Origin: CAIQPV01 sp963719855 | Lineage (GTDB): Bacteria > Pseudomonadota > Gammaproteobacteria > Burkholderiales > Gallionellaceae | Direction: 5' to 3' | Assembly: GCA_963719855.1 (NCBI GenBank) | Contig: CAVRDK010000004.1 | Coordinates: 310,001 to 374,000, forward strand | DNA: 64,000 bases | In this document: one piece after another, positions 51,540 to 60,632 of the stretch | Layout of the letters: each line of letters begins with the position of its first letter | Numbering within the stretch: the first letter of the stretch is position 1 | Position numbers and translations under genes: made by a program | Notes under the pieces: model-generated | What the model saw: the letters and a program-made list of their open reading frames with translations, nothing else | Told to the model about the DNA's origin: nothing | Databases searched by the model: none

Positions 51540-53384
51540 CTACTTTTCGGAAAAATTCCAGATGCCATCCCAATCGTTGCCGGGTGGATTCGCACGAAAC
51601 GATACAATTCGCGACAGGAAGGCTGCGGCAACCTTCTCTTGCGCATTCAGTTCAATGCACTTCTCAAATTCCTGCTTAGCCTCGTCCCATTTGCTCGCGC
51701 GGTAAGCGACGAGTCCCGCCTCAAAATAGTTTTTCAACTCGACCTTGGCGACGTCCAGTTTCCCCTTTTCTCCCATCACCTCGAAGATGCGGACGGGTTG
51801 GGTCTTCCCCAATACACGAATGAGGTCGATCTCGCGGCATTCGATGGTGTCTTTGACCATTTCCCATACCTCCCCGCAAATCAATATATTGGTGCCGTAA
51901 TTTTTGTTGACCGACTCAAGGCGAGAGGCGAGATTGACGGTGTCGCCGATTACGGTGTAGCTCTTGGCAACTGCCGAGCCTATACTGCCCACGATGACAT
52001 CCCCCGTCGAAATGCCGATACGCATATTGAGCCTCGGCAGGTCGCGCCTGATTCCCAATATTTCGGGCAGTTGAGTCTCGAATTGCTTGAGCAATTTCAT
52101 TTGCTCAAGCGCTGCCAGACAGGCGAGTTTCGGGTGTTCTGCGGTAGGGGTGAAGGGCGGCCCCCAGAATGCCATGATGGCATCACCAATGTATTTGTCG
52201 ATGATACCGTTGCTGTGCCTGATCGATTCAGACATCAGCGTAAAATATTGGTTGAGCAGCTTGACCACGCCCTCCGCGCTGAATTTTTCCGAGATCGCGG
52301 TAAAACCTTCGAGGTCGGAGAAAAACACCGTCATTATGCGCTTCTCACCTTTCTGCGAGAATTGTTGATCTTCGATCAACCCCTTGACGATGCGCGGATC
52401 GACATATTTGCCAAAGGTCTCGGTGATGGCCTCCTTTTGCTTCAGCTCCCCCACCATGTGATTGAAAGAAGTGGCCAATGTGGCGATTTCATCGGCTGAA
52501 GAAACATTAATATGGATATTGAGATCGCCCTGCTCAATCGCCTTGGTACCCAGCAGCAGTTCTCTGACTGGCTTAACCAGATTGCGAGTAAGCAAGGCAG
52601 CGAATAACAAGCCGAGGATGCTGGCCACGGCTGTCATGCCCAGATTCAGAACTAATGCTTGCCGTTCAAGTTCCGATGCCTTGGCGGCAATTTCCAGTGA
52701 ATAAGGATGCAAGCGTGCGACCGTCACATTGTTAATCTTCTTGGCAAGAAACACCCAATCCCGGTCGACTTGCTGGCGTACCACCTCGACCGAGCGATCA
52801 TTGCCATTGGCCATTTCCCTGAAATAGGTTAGCAAGCTGTCATGGAGAATCTTGCGCGCCTCCGGGAGGTCAGCTATTTCCTGTTTCAATTGGGCAAATT
52901 TCACATTTTGCTCAGGATCATTCCTGACTTGCGGTTCAGCGAGTCCCTGCTCGACCAGACGAGTTGCACTCGCAAGCTCCTCGCTGCCGCATAACTCCAT
53001 CAGCTCAAACACCACACGTTGCCGTTGTGTTTTATCGGAAAATTTTTCGCGAACCTTCAGCATCAAATCGCTGCGTGACTTCGTTGCACAGCCACCTATC
53101 TCCTTGAGGATTTGCTGGGCCTGGGCAGGAGAATCCTCAAAAAGTGAATTGGGCTTTTGCTTGGAAAGACGGTCGAACTGGATAATTTCATAGAGCCCAT
53201 AGGCGCGAACCTCTCCCATGTGCTGGTCAAGCGGCAGATAATAAGTGCTCACCAACTTGATCTGGCCGTTGACACGACTCAAATGGTAAGTCGAAATAAA
53301 CGTCGCCACAGCCATCAACAACACCAAGCCAATGGCAATGGCAAAAATTTTCGCCCCTATGGTTTTTTTCAGGTAGTCGTTCAT
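51540..53384 (-). CDS. Class III adenylate/guanylate cyclase with periplasmic sensor and HAMP
   Basis: 614 residues: N-terminal membrane segment (IFAIAIGLVLLMAVATFIS), periplasmic sensor of about 230 residues, second membrane segment (LGMTAVASILGLLFAALL), HAMP domain, and a class III cyclase domain. Metal-binding Asps lie in VFFSDLEGFTAISEKF and YIGDAIMAFWGP, and SYTVIGDTVNLASRLE is conserved. After this are about 80 residues resembling a TPR-like helix pair. It makes a cyclic nucleotide, most likely cAMP. Paired with the TAXI protein downstream. Confidence 0.92.
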   Translation of the reverse strand: MNDYLKKTIGAKIFAIAIGLVLLMAVATFISTYHLSRVNGQIKLVSTYYLPLDQHMGEVRAYGLYEIIQFDRLSKQKPNSLFEDSPAQAQQILKEIGGCATKSRSDLMLKVREKFSDKTQRQRVVFELMELCGSEELASATRLVEQGLAEPQVRNDPEQNVKFAQLKQEIADLPEARKILHDSLLTYFREMANGNDRSVEVVRQQVDRDWVFLAKKINNVTVARLHPYSLEIAAKASELERQALVLNLGMTAVASILGLLFAALLTRNLVKPVRELLLGTKAIEQGDLNIHINVSSADEIATLATSFNHMVGELKQKEAITETFGKYVDPRIVKGLIEDQQFSQKGEKRIMTVFFSDLEGFTAISEKFSAEGVVKLLNQYFTLMSESIRHSNGIIDKYIGDAIMAFWGPPFTPTAEHPKLACLAALEQMKLLKQFETQLPEILGIRRDLPRLNMRIGISTGDVIVGSIGSAVAKSYTVIGDTVNLASRLESVNKNYGTNILICGEVWEMVKDTIECREIDLIRVLGKTQPVRIFEVMGEKGKLDVAKVELKNYFEAGLVAYRASKWDEAKQEFEKCIELNAQEKVAAAFLSRIVSFRANPPGNDWDGIWNFSEK

Positions 53385-53817
53385 ATAGTCGTCACCGGCC
53401 TTGAAGTTCCGTCACGCAATAATGACCCAGAAGCCCAATTGGAGACAGATTGTAACGCAGAAAAATGAAAGGTGATAAGGCATAGCAGGAGAAGTGGCAT
53501 GGTTGACACTTGGACTGCTCTGCACGTTATTGGATGGCCGGGGATTAGCGTTAGTTTTGGACTAACAGCCTGTCGGACTTCTCTCGTAACATATTGACTT
53601 AATTGATGCACCCATTATTTTGGAAAACAAGTAAATATATAATAATCGATATGTTGCGCAACCATAAAACCCGAAGCCCGATAGTCTGCTAAACAGACGT
53701 GCTCATCGAGAATGTGGCGAGGACAAAATCGGTATCCCGCATGGTTCACCGCCTGGCTTCACCGCACAAATTGTTTCTTCTGTGGCCTAGCTGCATAAGA
53801 TACCGGAGATGCGGACA
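53385..53817. other. Gene-free spacer, 433 bp
   Basis: No gene is supported. An A/T-rich stretch (about 53610-53660, TAAATATATAATAATCGATATG) could hold a promoter for the cyclase but is distant from it. AACAGCCTGTCGGACTT (about 53564-53580) resembles phrases found at ends of mobile elements, but no transposase remnant could be seen. Confidence 0.35.
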
Positions 53818-54414
53818 TTACTTTTTGAAACCCCCGGTCAGTTCGCGATAACGCACTTTGTCGGCCTCAAAAGTGGCTTTGACGGACACCGCTTTTGCAT
53901 TGGCTTCGTCTAAATCCTGTTTTAGCCTGGCTATCCTGTTTTCGACGACGGTGATATCCGCCTGCAACGAAGCAGGAATCTGTTTGCCTGCGGTTATTGT
54001 ACTTGCTTCCTTGCGAAAACCTTTCAGGCTTTCCTGAGCGGACTGTTGCAACAGTTGGATGCTGTTGATACGTGCTTCCACCTGTTGCAGGTTGCGGTCA
54101 CGCGCAAGATCGATTTCCTTCTCATTGCTATAGGTATTCAGCAGCGCTTTATCTTTGCGGCGTTGCTCAAACGCAGCTTTTTGTTCGGCGGTTTTGCCTT
54201 CCGGATTATTATTTTCTTCGGGCTGCTTATCCTTGATAACGCGTCCCTTTTCGTCAAATTGTACTTTGTCCTTGTTGGCGTATTCCGGTGGAACAACCTC
54301 ACCGTAATGAGTTTCTCCCTTATCGTCCACCCACTTGTATAGCTTCGCCTCAGCGGACACGCTGAAGACGGCACACAACACCAAAGTAGCGCCCAGAATT
54401 TTTGATTTAGTCAT
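53818..54414 (-). CDS. DUF4124-domain periplasmic protein
   Basis: 198 residues from the ATG at 54414, which has GGAGTGGAAA upstream. A signal peptide (ILGATLVLCAVFSVSAEAK) precedes the DUF4124 motif KLYKWVDDKGETHYGEVVPPE. The remainder is a charged region and a long coiled coil (RNLQQVEARINSIQLLQQSA ... ITVVENRIARLKQDLDE). Likely periplasmic; function unknown. Overlaps the pyrE 3' end by 8 bp. Confidence 0.85.
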   Translation of the reverse strand: MTKSKILGATLVLCAVFSVSAEAKLYKWVDDKGETHYGEVVPPEYANKDKVQFDEKGRVIKDKQPEENNNPEGKTAEQKAAFEQRRKDKALLNTYSNEKEIDLARDRNLQQVEARINSIQLLQQSAQESLKGFRKEASTITAGKQIPASLQADITVVENRIARLKQDLDEANAKAVSVKATFEADKVRYRELTGGFKK

Positions 54415-55054
54415 TTTCCACTCCGTAACGGTCACGATAAGTTTGCACTGCCTGTAAATTCTGCATCATTTCCGGTTGATCCTGCAAATAAACGAGCAGG
54501 TCATCCAATGCTGCAATTGACACCACTGGGATGCCATAGATGCGTCTAACTTCCTGTACAGCGGAAAGTTCACCTTGCCCGCGCTCCATGCGATCCAGCG
54601 CTATCACCACACCGCATGGCATCGCCCCTGCCGTGCGGATCAGTTCGATGGATTCGCGTACCGAAGTTCCGGCGGAGATCACATCATCAATAATCAGCAC
54701 CCGTCCTTGCAACGCCGCGCCCACCGTCATGCCGCCCTCGCCGTGATCTTTGGCCTCCTTGCGGTTGAAGCAGTAAGGCACGTTGCACCCCTGCTCCACC
54801 AGCGCAATGGCGGTACCCGCAACCAGCGGAATGCCCTTGTAAGCTGGGCCGAACAACATGTCGAATCCAACTTTTGATGCAAGTATCGCCTGCGCATAAA
54901 ACTGGCATAAATCACGCAATGCTGCGCCATCCTGAAACAATCCAGAGTTGAAAAAATATGGCGACAACCGTCCGGCCTTGGTCTGGAATTCGCCGAAGCG
55001 CAGCACTTTCTGTTCAATGGTGAAGCGGATGAAATCCTGACGGTAAGCATGCAT
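54407..55054 (-). CDS. pyrE: Orotate phosphoribosyltransferase
   Basis: Forms OMP from orotate and PRPP. 215 residues from MHAYRQDFIRFTIEQKVLRF; an upstream ATG at 55069 is possible, and neither has a good ribosome-binding site. GRLSPYFFNSGLF, MLFGPAYKGIPL and the PRPP loop VLIIDDVISAGTSVRE are intact. Divergent from xth with about 67 bp between the starts. A TATAAT at 55089-55094 may serve xth. Confidence 0.96.
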   Translation of the reverse strand: MHAYRQDFIRFTIEQKVLRFGEFQTKAGRLSPYFFNSGLFQDGAALRDLCQFYAQAILASKVGFDMLFGPAYKGIPLVAGTAIALVEQGCNVPYCFNRKEAKDHGEGGMTVGAALQGRVLIIDDVISAGTSVRESIELIRTAGAMPCGVVIALDRMERGQGELSAVQEVRRIYGIPVVSIAALDDLLVYLQDQPEMMQNLQAVQTYRDRYGVEND

Positions 55055-55121
55055 GGTGAGAATCATCAAAATGGTGAGGTGCCGACATTATAATAGCAGC
55101 CCTTTGAATCGGAGAACTTTC

Positions 55122-56048
55122 GTGCGCATCATTTCGCTCAACCTTAATGGCATCCGCTCTGCCTTTAGCAAAGGCTTGCCGGACTGGCTTGCGCAGCAAC
55201 AGGCCGACATCGTCTGCGTACAGGAGCTCAAGGCGCAAGCCGCCGACATGACGCAGGACATGCGAAATCTGCTTGGATACCACGGTTATTTTCACTATGC
55301 CGAAAAGAAAGGCTACAGCGGTGTGGGCATCTACTCCAAACGTAAGCCGGATGCGGTGATTGAGGGCTTGGGCATTGTCGAGTTCGACAGCGAAGGGCGA
55401 TATATCGAAGCCCAATTCGACAAACTCAGCGTGGTATCGTTGTACTTGCCCTCCGGATCCAGCGGCGAAGAACGCCAAGCGGTAAAGTTCAAATTCATGG
55501 AAGCTTTCATGCCTCACCTCCGTCAAATGATGGAGAACTCACAGGTCTCAGTTGTCGGTGAGTCGCGGTTGCTCCCGCAAACGGCTGGCTCCGCCATAAC
55601 CAGCGACTTGGCGAGTGTAGTTGGCTCGCCTAGTCGAATGGCTAGTAGTTCTACCAGTAACGTGTCACAGCCGCACATGATTGAACTCAAACACAGCGGA
55701 CGCGAAGTCATCTTATGCGGCGACTGGAATATTGCCCACACCGAAAAGGATTTGAAAAACTGGCGCGGCAACAAAAAGAATTCCGGTTTCCTGCCGGAAG
55801 AGCGTGCCTGGTTAACCGAGCTATTTAATGAAGTTGGCTTCGTGGACGTGTTCCGCAAACTGCATCCAGAACTTGAGGCTTATACCTGGTGGTCGAATCG
55901 CGGCCAAGCCTGGGCTAAGGATGTTGGTTGGCGTCTCGACTATCAGATCGCCACGCCGGGTATAGCACAGACCGCGCAATCAACCGGCATCTACAAGGAA
56001 CAACGTTTTTCCGACCATGCACCGCTGATGGTGGACTACAAGGACTGA
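55122..56048 (+). CDS. xth: Exodeoxyribonuclease III with an internal repeat-encoded insertion
   Basis: AP endonuclease/3' exonuclease of base-excision repair, 308 residues where 255-260 is usual. RIISLNLNGIRSAFSKGLPDWL, VCVQELKAQ (metal-binding Glu), CGDWNIAH, GWRLDYQIATP and FSDHAPLMVDY (catalytic His) are all present. GTG at 55122 is the start, with GGAG upstream. Residues about 138-188, rich in Ser, are not part of the family and are encoded by two tandem units of the family 2 repeat. The insertion keeps the frame and lies between the PHL helix and the CGDWN motif. Confidence 0.93.
   Translation: MRIISLNLNGIRSAFSKGLPDWLAQQQADIVCVQELKAQAADMTQDMRNLLGYHGYFHYAEKKGYSGVGIYSKRKPDAVIEGLGIVEFDSEGRYIEAQFDKLSVVSLYLPSGSSGEERQAVKFKFMEAFMPHLRQMMENSQVSVVGESRLLPQTAGSAITSDLASVVGSPSRMASSSTSNVSQPHMIELKHSGREVILCGDWNIAHTEKDLKNWRGNKKNSGFLPEERAWLTELFNEVGFVDVFRKLHPELEAYTWWSNRGQAWAKDVGWRLDYQIATPGIAQTAQSTGIYKEQRFSDHAPLMVDYKD
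55535..55660 (+). repeat. Family 2 repeat units inside the xth coding region
   Basis: 55593-55657 reads CATAACCAGCGACTTG, hairpin GGCGAG TGTAGTTGG CTCGCC, TAGTCGAATGGCTAGTAG: the frame of the repeat at 59004-59062. Before it, AAACGGCTGGCTCCGCCATAACCA looks like the right half of a second, decayed unit. The translated peptide (AITSDLASVVGSPSRMASSS) has no place in other exonuclease III proteins. Confidence 0.7.
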
Positions 56049-56105
56049 CTAACTTTCATCTCAAATAATAGTACCCGCATTACCATGTATCATCCCGTTT
56101 ACCCA

Positions 56106-56128
56106 CAAAAAAGCAGCCGAAGCTGCTT
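56106..56128 (-). terminator. Terminator between xth and atpC
   Basis: AAGCAGC CGAA GCTGCTT with a run of A before it on the plus strand, so on the minus strand a hairpin followed by TTTTTT. It is about 35 bp past the atpC stop and ends the ATP synthase operon. Confidence 0.85.
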
Positions 56129-56163
56129 TCCTTGTTACGTCTTGAACCGGATTGCTACCGCAT

Positions 56164-56580
56164 TTACCTGCGCAGTTTTTTGATGGTATGTAGCTGCGCT
56201 ATCGCTTCGAGCAGTTCGGTTTGAGCCTGAGCATAGTTGAGGTCAGAAACACGATTTCTCATCGCCTCTTCCGCCGCAAGCTTGGCTTCAATTGCACGGC
56301 CCTCGTCCAGATCGACGCCACGGATGGCGGTGTCGGCCAAGATGGTGACCACGTTGGGTTGCACCTCCAGCATTCCGCCGGAGACATAAATTAATTCTTC
56401 CTCATCCTGATTCGGCAATTTGAGCCGTACCGAGCCGGGCTTGATGCGCGTGAGAAGCGGAGCGTGGCGGGGATAGATGCCCAATTCACCCATCTCGCCT
56501 GGGGCAATAACGACCTCAGCCAGTCCCGAAAACAGGGATTTTTCAGCGCTTACTACATCGACGTGTACAGTTAATGCCAT
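56164..56580 (-). CDS. atpC: ATP synthase epsilon subunit
   Basis: 138 residues: beta-sandwich VDVVSAEKSLFSGLAEVVIA, PGEMGELGIYPRHAPLLTRI and a C-terminal helical hairpin. Part of the central stalk and an inhibitor of ATP hydrolysis. Last gene of the operon; starts 38 bp after atpD. Confidence 0.97.
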   Translation of the reverse strand: MALTVHVDVVSAEKSLFSGLAEVVIAPGEMGELGIYPRHAPLLTRIKPGSVRLKLPNQDEEELIYVSGGMLEVQPNVVTILADTAIRGVDLDEGRAIEAKLAAEEAMRNRVSDLNYAQAQTELLEAIAQLHTIKKLRR

Positions 56581-56618
56581 GTCATTACACCTTTAAGCGT
56601 TTCTTGGCCTGTTAAAAA

Positions 56619-58016
56619 TTACAATGTTTTGGCTTTTTCTACGGCTTCTTCAATACCGCCAACCATGTAGAACGCCTGTTCGGGCAGATGATCGTAGTCA
56701 CCGTTTACAATACCCTTGAAGCCCTTGATGGTTTCCTTGAGGGTCACGTATTTGCCCGGGCTGCCGGTAAACACTTCGGCGACGTGGAACGGTTGCGAGA
56801 GGAAGCGTTGGATCTTGCGCGCGCGTGCCACGGCCAGCTTGTCTTCCGGCGCCAATTCATCCATACCCAGAATTGCGATGATGTCGCGCAATTCCTTGTA
56901 GCGTTGCAGCGTTTGCTGCACACCACGAGCCACGTTGTAGTGCTCTTCACCTACGACCAGCGGATCGAGTTGGCGCGAGGTGGAATCCAGCGGATCGACC
57001 GCAGGGTAAATACCCAGCGAAGCGATGTCGCGCGACAGCACCACGGTGGAGTCAAGGTGCAAGAAGGTGGTGGCGGGAGACGGATCGGTCAAATCATCCG
57101 CCGGCACGTAAACGGCTTGGATGGAAGTGATTGAGCCAACTTTCGTGGAAGTAATGCGCTCCTGCAAACGGCCCATTTCTTCAGCCAGTGTCGGTTGATA
57201 CCCCACGGCGGAGGGCATACGGCCCAGCAGCGCGGATACTTCAGTCCCGGCCAGTGTGTAACGGTAAATGTTGTCCACGAAGAACAGAATATCGCGGCCT
57301 TCGTCGCGGAATTTTTCCGCCATGGTCAAACCGGACAGCGCGACGCGCAGACGGTTGCCGGGCGGCTCGTTCATCTGACCGAACACCATCGCAACTTTGT
57401 CCAACACGTTGGAGTCTTTCATTTCGTGGTAGAAGTCGTTACCTTCGCGGGTACGCTCACCCACCCCGGCAAACACTGACAAACCGCTGTGTTGCTTGGC
57501 GATGTTGTTGATGAGTTCCATCATGTTCACGGTCTTGCCCACACCCGCGCCGCCGAACAGGCCGACCTTGCCGCCCTTGGCGAACGGGCAAACCAGATCA
57601 ATCACCTTGATGCCGGTTTCCAGCAGGTCAACGGAAGGGGACAGTTCGTCAAATCTTGGCGCTTTCTGGTGTATCGAGCGGCGCTCATCGCACTGGACTT
57701 CGCCGACTTCATCAATTGGGCGACCCAACACGTCCATGATACGGCCCAGCGTGCCGCGGCCGACTGGCACGGTTATGGGATTGCCTGTATTGACAACCGT
57801 CATGCCGCGACGCAAACCGTCGGAAGAGCCCATGGCAATAGTGCGCACCACGCCGTCACCGACTTGCTGTTGCACTTCCAGGGTTAGCCCCTTTTCGGCT
57901 ACAGAGGTTTCGTCACCAGGCACTATCAACGCATCGTAAACTTTTGGTATATGGTCGCGCGGAAATTCAACGTCAACCACCGCACCGATACACTGAACAA
58001 TTTTTCCTTGATTCAT
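56619..58016 (-). CDS. atpD: ATP synthase beta subunit
   Basis: Catalytic F1 subunit, 465 residues. P-loop GLFGGAGVGKTVNMMEL (about residue 150), catalytic Glu in GVGERTREGNDFY, and ALSGLTMAEKFRDEGRD. ATG at 58016 (MNQGKIVQCIGAVVDVEF) has GGGGA before it. The codon at 58031 is an alternative with no ribosome-binding site. Starts 50 bp after atpG. Confidence 0.98.
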   Translation of the reverse strand: MNQGKIVQCIGAVVDVEFPRDHIPKVYDALIVPGDETSVAEKGLTLEVQQQVGDGVVRTIAMGSSDGLRRGMTVVNTGNPITVPVGRGTLGRIMDVLGRPIDEVGEVQCDERRSIHQKAPRFDELSPSVDLLETGIKVIDLVCPFAKGGKVGLFGGAGVGKTVNMMELINNIAKQHSGLSVFAGVGERTREGNDFYHEMKDSNVLDKVAMVFGQMNEPPGNRLRVALSGLTMAEKFRDEGRDILFFVDNIYRYTLAGTEVSALLGRMPSAVGYQPTLAEEMGRLQERITSTKVGSITSIQAVYVPADDLTDPSPATTFLHLDSTVVLSRDIASLGIYPAVDPLDSTSRQLDPLVVGEEHYNVARGVQQTLQRYKELRDIIAILGMDELAPEDKLAVARARKIQRFLSQPFHVAEVFTGSPGKYVTLKETIKGFKGIVNGDYDHLPEQAFYMVGGIEEAVEKAKTL

Positions 58017-58065
58017 CTTGAGGTTCCCCATCTAATCTAAATTGATTCTTTACGCGAGTTTCACG

Positions 58066-58932
58066 CTATACCGCCGCTGCACCGCCGACGATCTCGGAAA
58101 TTTCCTTGGTAATTGCGGCTTGGCGTGCCTTGTTGTAAATCAGCTTGAGTTCGCCGATGACGCTCTTGGCGTTGTCGGATGCAGCCTTCATGGCAACCAT
58201 ACGGGCGCTCTGCTCGGATGCCTGATTTTCGGTCACGGCGTTATAGACCAGAGACTCAATATAACGCACCAGCAATTCGTCCACTACTTCCTTGGCATCC
58301 GGTTCATAGATGTAATCCCACGTTACACCATTTGTTGTTTCAAGGGTCTCACCGGTAAGCGGCAGCAATTGCTCCATATGAGGTTCCTGCTTCATGGTGT
58401 TAATGAAGTTGTTGTAGCAGAGATAAATTGCGTCAATTTCGCCGACCACATAGGAGTCCAGCATGACCTTGACCGCACCGATCAGTTTTTCAAGATGCGG
58501 GGTATCGCCCAGCCCAACCAAGTGCGATTTTACCTTGGCACCGATACGTGACATGAAGCCGAAGCCCTTGCTGCCGATGGCGCAAACGTTAATACCCTGA
58601 GCCTTTCCTTCCCATTCTTTCATATGCCCCACCACCATGCGCAGGATGTTGGTGTTGAGGCCACCGCACAAACCTTTGTCTGAGGTAACAACAATTACTC
58701 CTACATTTTTGATGGCTGCACGCTTGACCAGAAATGGGTGCTTGTATTCTGGGTTGGCACGCGACAGATGCGAGGCAACCTGACGTATCTTTTCAGCGTA
58801 AGGACGAGAGGCGCGCATACGCTCCTGCGCCTTGCGCATTTTAGAAGCCGCCACCATTTCCATCGCACGCGTGATCTTGCGCGTATTTTCAACGCTCTTG
58901 ATCTTGGTGCGTATTTCCTTGCTACCAGCCAT
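58066..58932 (-). CDS. atpG: ATP synthase gamma subunit
   Basis: Rotor shaft of F1, 288 residues. MAGSKEIRTKIKSVENTRKITRAMEMV at the N-terminus, TSDKGLCGGLNTNI in the middle and ARMVAMKAASDNAKSVI at the C-terminus are family signatures. It is separated from atpA by 127 bp holding two tandem family 2 repeat units; a GAGCC...GATA(AT) stretch gives only a weak ribosome-binding site. Confidence 0.98.
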   Translation of the reverse strand: MAGSKEIRTKIKSVENTRKITRAMEMVAASKMRKAQERMRASRPYAEKIRQVASHLSRANPEYKHPFLVKRAAIKNVGVIVVTSDKGLCGGLNTNILRMVVGHMKEWEGKAQGINVCAIGSKGFGFMSRIGAKVKSHLVGLGDTPHLEKLIGAVKVMLDSYVVGEIDAIYLCYNNFINTMKQEPHMEQLLPLTGETLETTNGVTWDYIYEPDAKEVVDELLVRYIESLVYNAVTENQASEQSARMVAMKAASDNAKSVIGELKLIYNKARQAAITKEISEIVGGAAAV

Positions 58933-58948
58933 TATCTGGGCTCCGGCT

Positions 58949-59062
58949 TATAACCAACCACTAAGCAACCGTCTTGGCTTAGTGGAATGGCTAGTTGTTT
59001 TATCATAACCAATGACTTGCTGCGTTTTTTGCAGCTTAGTCAGATGGCTAGAAGTTTCATCA
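58949..59062 (+). repeat. Two tandem family 2 repeat units between atpA and atpG
   Basis: Unit 1 (58949-59004): ATAACCAACC ACTAAGC AACCGTCTTG GCTTAGT GGAATGGCTAGTTG TTTTATCA. Unit 2 (59004-59062): CATAACCAATGACTTG GCTGC GTTTTTT GCAGC TTAGTCAGATGGCTAGAAG TTTCATCA. Each has the same outer frame with a different hairpin. The end of unit 2 includes the atpA stop codon. The hairpins may affect mRNA stability or the alpha:gamma ratio, since F1 needs three alpha per gamma. Confidence 0.75.
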
Positions 59063-60601
59063 GTAAACAGCAGTGGACTTGAAGGTCTCAATGGCTGCGG
59101 ACAATATCTTTTCATTGTCGCTGGACAAGTCTTTGCTTGATTCAATCGAGTCCAGCAAGTCCTTGTGTTGGGACTTCATATAGGCCTGTAACGCAGATTC
59201 AAATGCCAGAACCTTGTTTACCGCCACTCCATCGAAAGTGCCCTTGTTTATCCCAAACAGGGTCACCGCCATTTCGGCCACAGACATGGGTGCGTACTGC
59301 GGCTGTTTCATCAACTCCATCACCAGACGGCCACGCTCCAGTTGCTTGCGAGTGGCTTCGTCCAGATCGGAAGCAAACTGCGCAAATGCCGCCAATTCGC
59401 GGTATTGAGCCAACGCCAGCCGCACGCCGCCGCCGAGCTTTTTGATGACTTTGGTTTGTGCTGCACCACCCACGCGGGACACCGAAATACCGGCATTGAT
59501 CGCGGGACGGATACCGGAGTTAAACAAGTCCGTTTCCAGGAATATCTGCCCGTCGGTAATCGAAATCACATTGGTAGGAACGAAGGCTGACACGTCACCC
59601 GCCGCCGTCTCAACCACGGGCAACGCAGTCAGCGAACCGGTCTTGCCTTTGACTTCGCCATTGGTGAATTTCTCGACATAGTGTTCGTTTACACGTGCAG
59701 CACGCTCCAGCAGACGGGAGTGCAAATAGAACACGTCGCCGGGGTAAGCTTCGCGACCCGGCGGACGGCGCAGCAACAGGGAAATTTGGCGATATGCCCA
59801 AGCTTGCTTGGTCAAGTCATCGTAAACGATCAAGGCATCCTGACCACGGTCACGGTAATACTCGCCCATGGTGCAGCCTGCATAAGGAGCGAGGAATTGC
59901 ATCGCAGCGGAATCGGAGGCAGTTGCCGCAACCACGATGGTGTATTTCATCGCGCCATGCTCTTCCAGCTTGCGCACTACGTTAGCAATGGTGGAAGCTT
60001 TTTGTCCGATTGCCACATAAATACAGGTCATGTTCTGGCCCGCTTGATTAATGATCGCATCCACCGCCACCGCAGTCTTGCCGGTCTGACGGTCACCGAT
60101 TATCAATTCGCGTTGACCGCGACCAATCGGCACCATGGAATCGATGGCCTTCAGGCCGGTTTGTACTGGCTGTGACACTGATTTACGGTCGATCACGCCA
60201 GGCGCAACTTTTTCAATCTTGTCCATCATCTTGGCGTTGATCGGACCTTTGCCGTCGATAGGCTGGCCCAATGCATTCACCACACGACCTATCAACTCGG
60301 GGCCGACCGGCACTTCCAGAATACGCCCGGTACACTTGACCGTATCGCCCTCGGTAATATGCTCGTAGTCACCCAACACCACTGAGCCAACCGAATCGCG
60401 CTCCAGGTTGAGTGCCAAGCCGAAAGTGTTGCCCGGAAATTCCAGCATTTCACCCTGCATCACGTCGGATAGGCCATGAACGCGCACGATACCGTCGGTT
60501 ACGCTGATCACCGTGCCTTCAGTGCGCGCTTGTGTCAGCGATTCGAAATTTTCGATACGGCTACGGATCAAATTACTTATTTCAGAAGGGTTGAGCTTCA
60601 T
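59060..60601 (-). CDS. atpA: ATP synthase alpha subunit
   Basis: 513 residues. P-loop GDRQTGKTAVAVD (about residue 170), the arginine finger in SVSRVGGAAQTKVIKKL-like GISVSRVGGAAQTK, and N-terminus MKLNPSEISNLIRSRIENFE. Non-catalytic nucleotide-binding subunit of F1. Follows atpH by about 31 bp. Confidence 0.98.
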   Translation of the reverse strand: MKLNPSEISNLIRSRIENFESLTQARTEGTVISVTDGIVRVHGLSDVMQGEMLEFPGNTFGLALNLERDSVGSVVLGDYEHITEGDTVKCTGRILEVPVGPELIGRVVNALGQPIDGKGPINAKMMDKIEKVAPGVIDRKSVSQPVQTGLKAIDSMVPIGRGQRELIIGDRQTGKTAVAVDAIINQAGQNMTCIYVAIGQKASTIANVVRKLEEHGAMKYTIVVAATASDSAAMQFLAPYAGCTMGEYYRDRGQDALIVYDDLTKQAWAYRQISLLLRRPPGREAYPGDVFYLHSRLLERAARVNEHYVEKFTNGEVKGKTGSLTALPVVETAAGDVSAFVPTNVISITDGQIFLETDLFNSGIRPAINAGISVSRVGGAAQTKVIKKLGGGVRLALAQYRELAAFAQFASDLDEATRKQLERGRLVMELMKQPQYAPMSVAEMAVTLFGINKGTFDGVAVNKVLAFESALQAYMKSQHKDLLDSIESSKDLSSDNEKILSAAIETFKSTAVY

Positions 60602-60632
60602 CTACTTTTCCTTAATTTCGATAAATCTGTTA

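Noticed and set aside
53381..53611. Minus-strand open frame of 76 codons in the 53.4-53.8 kb spacer
   Set aside because: No ribosome-binding site or family resemblance; overlaps the cyclase start region.
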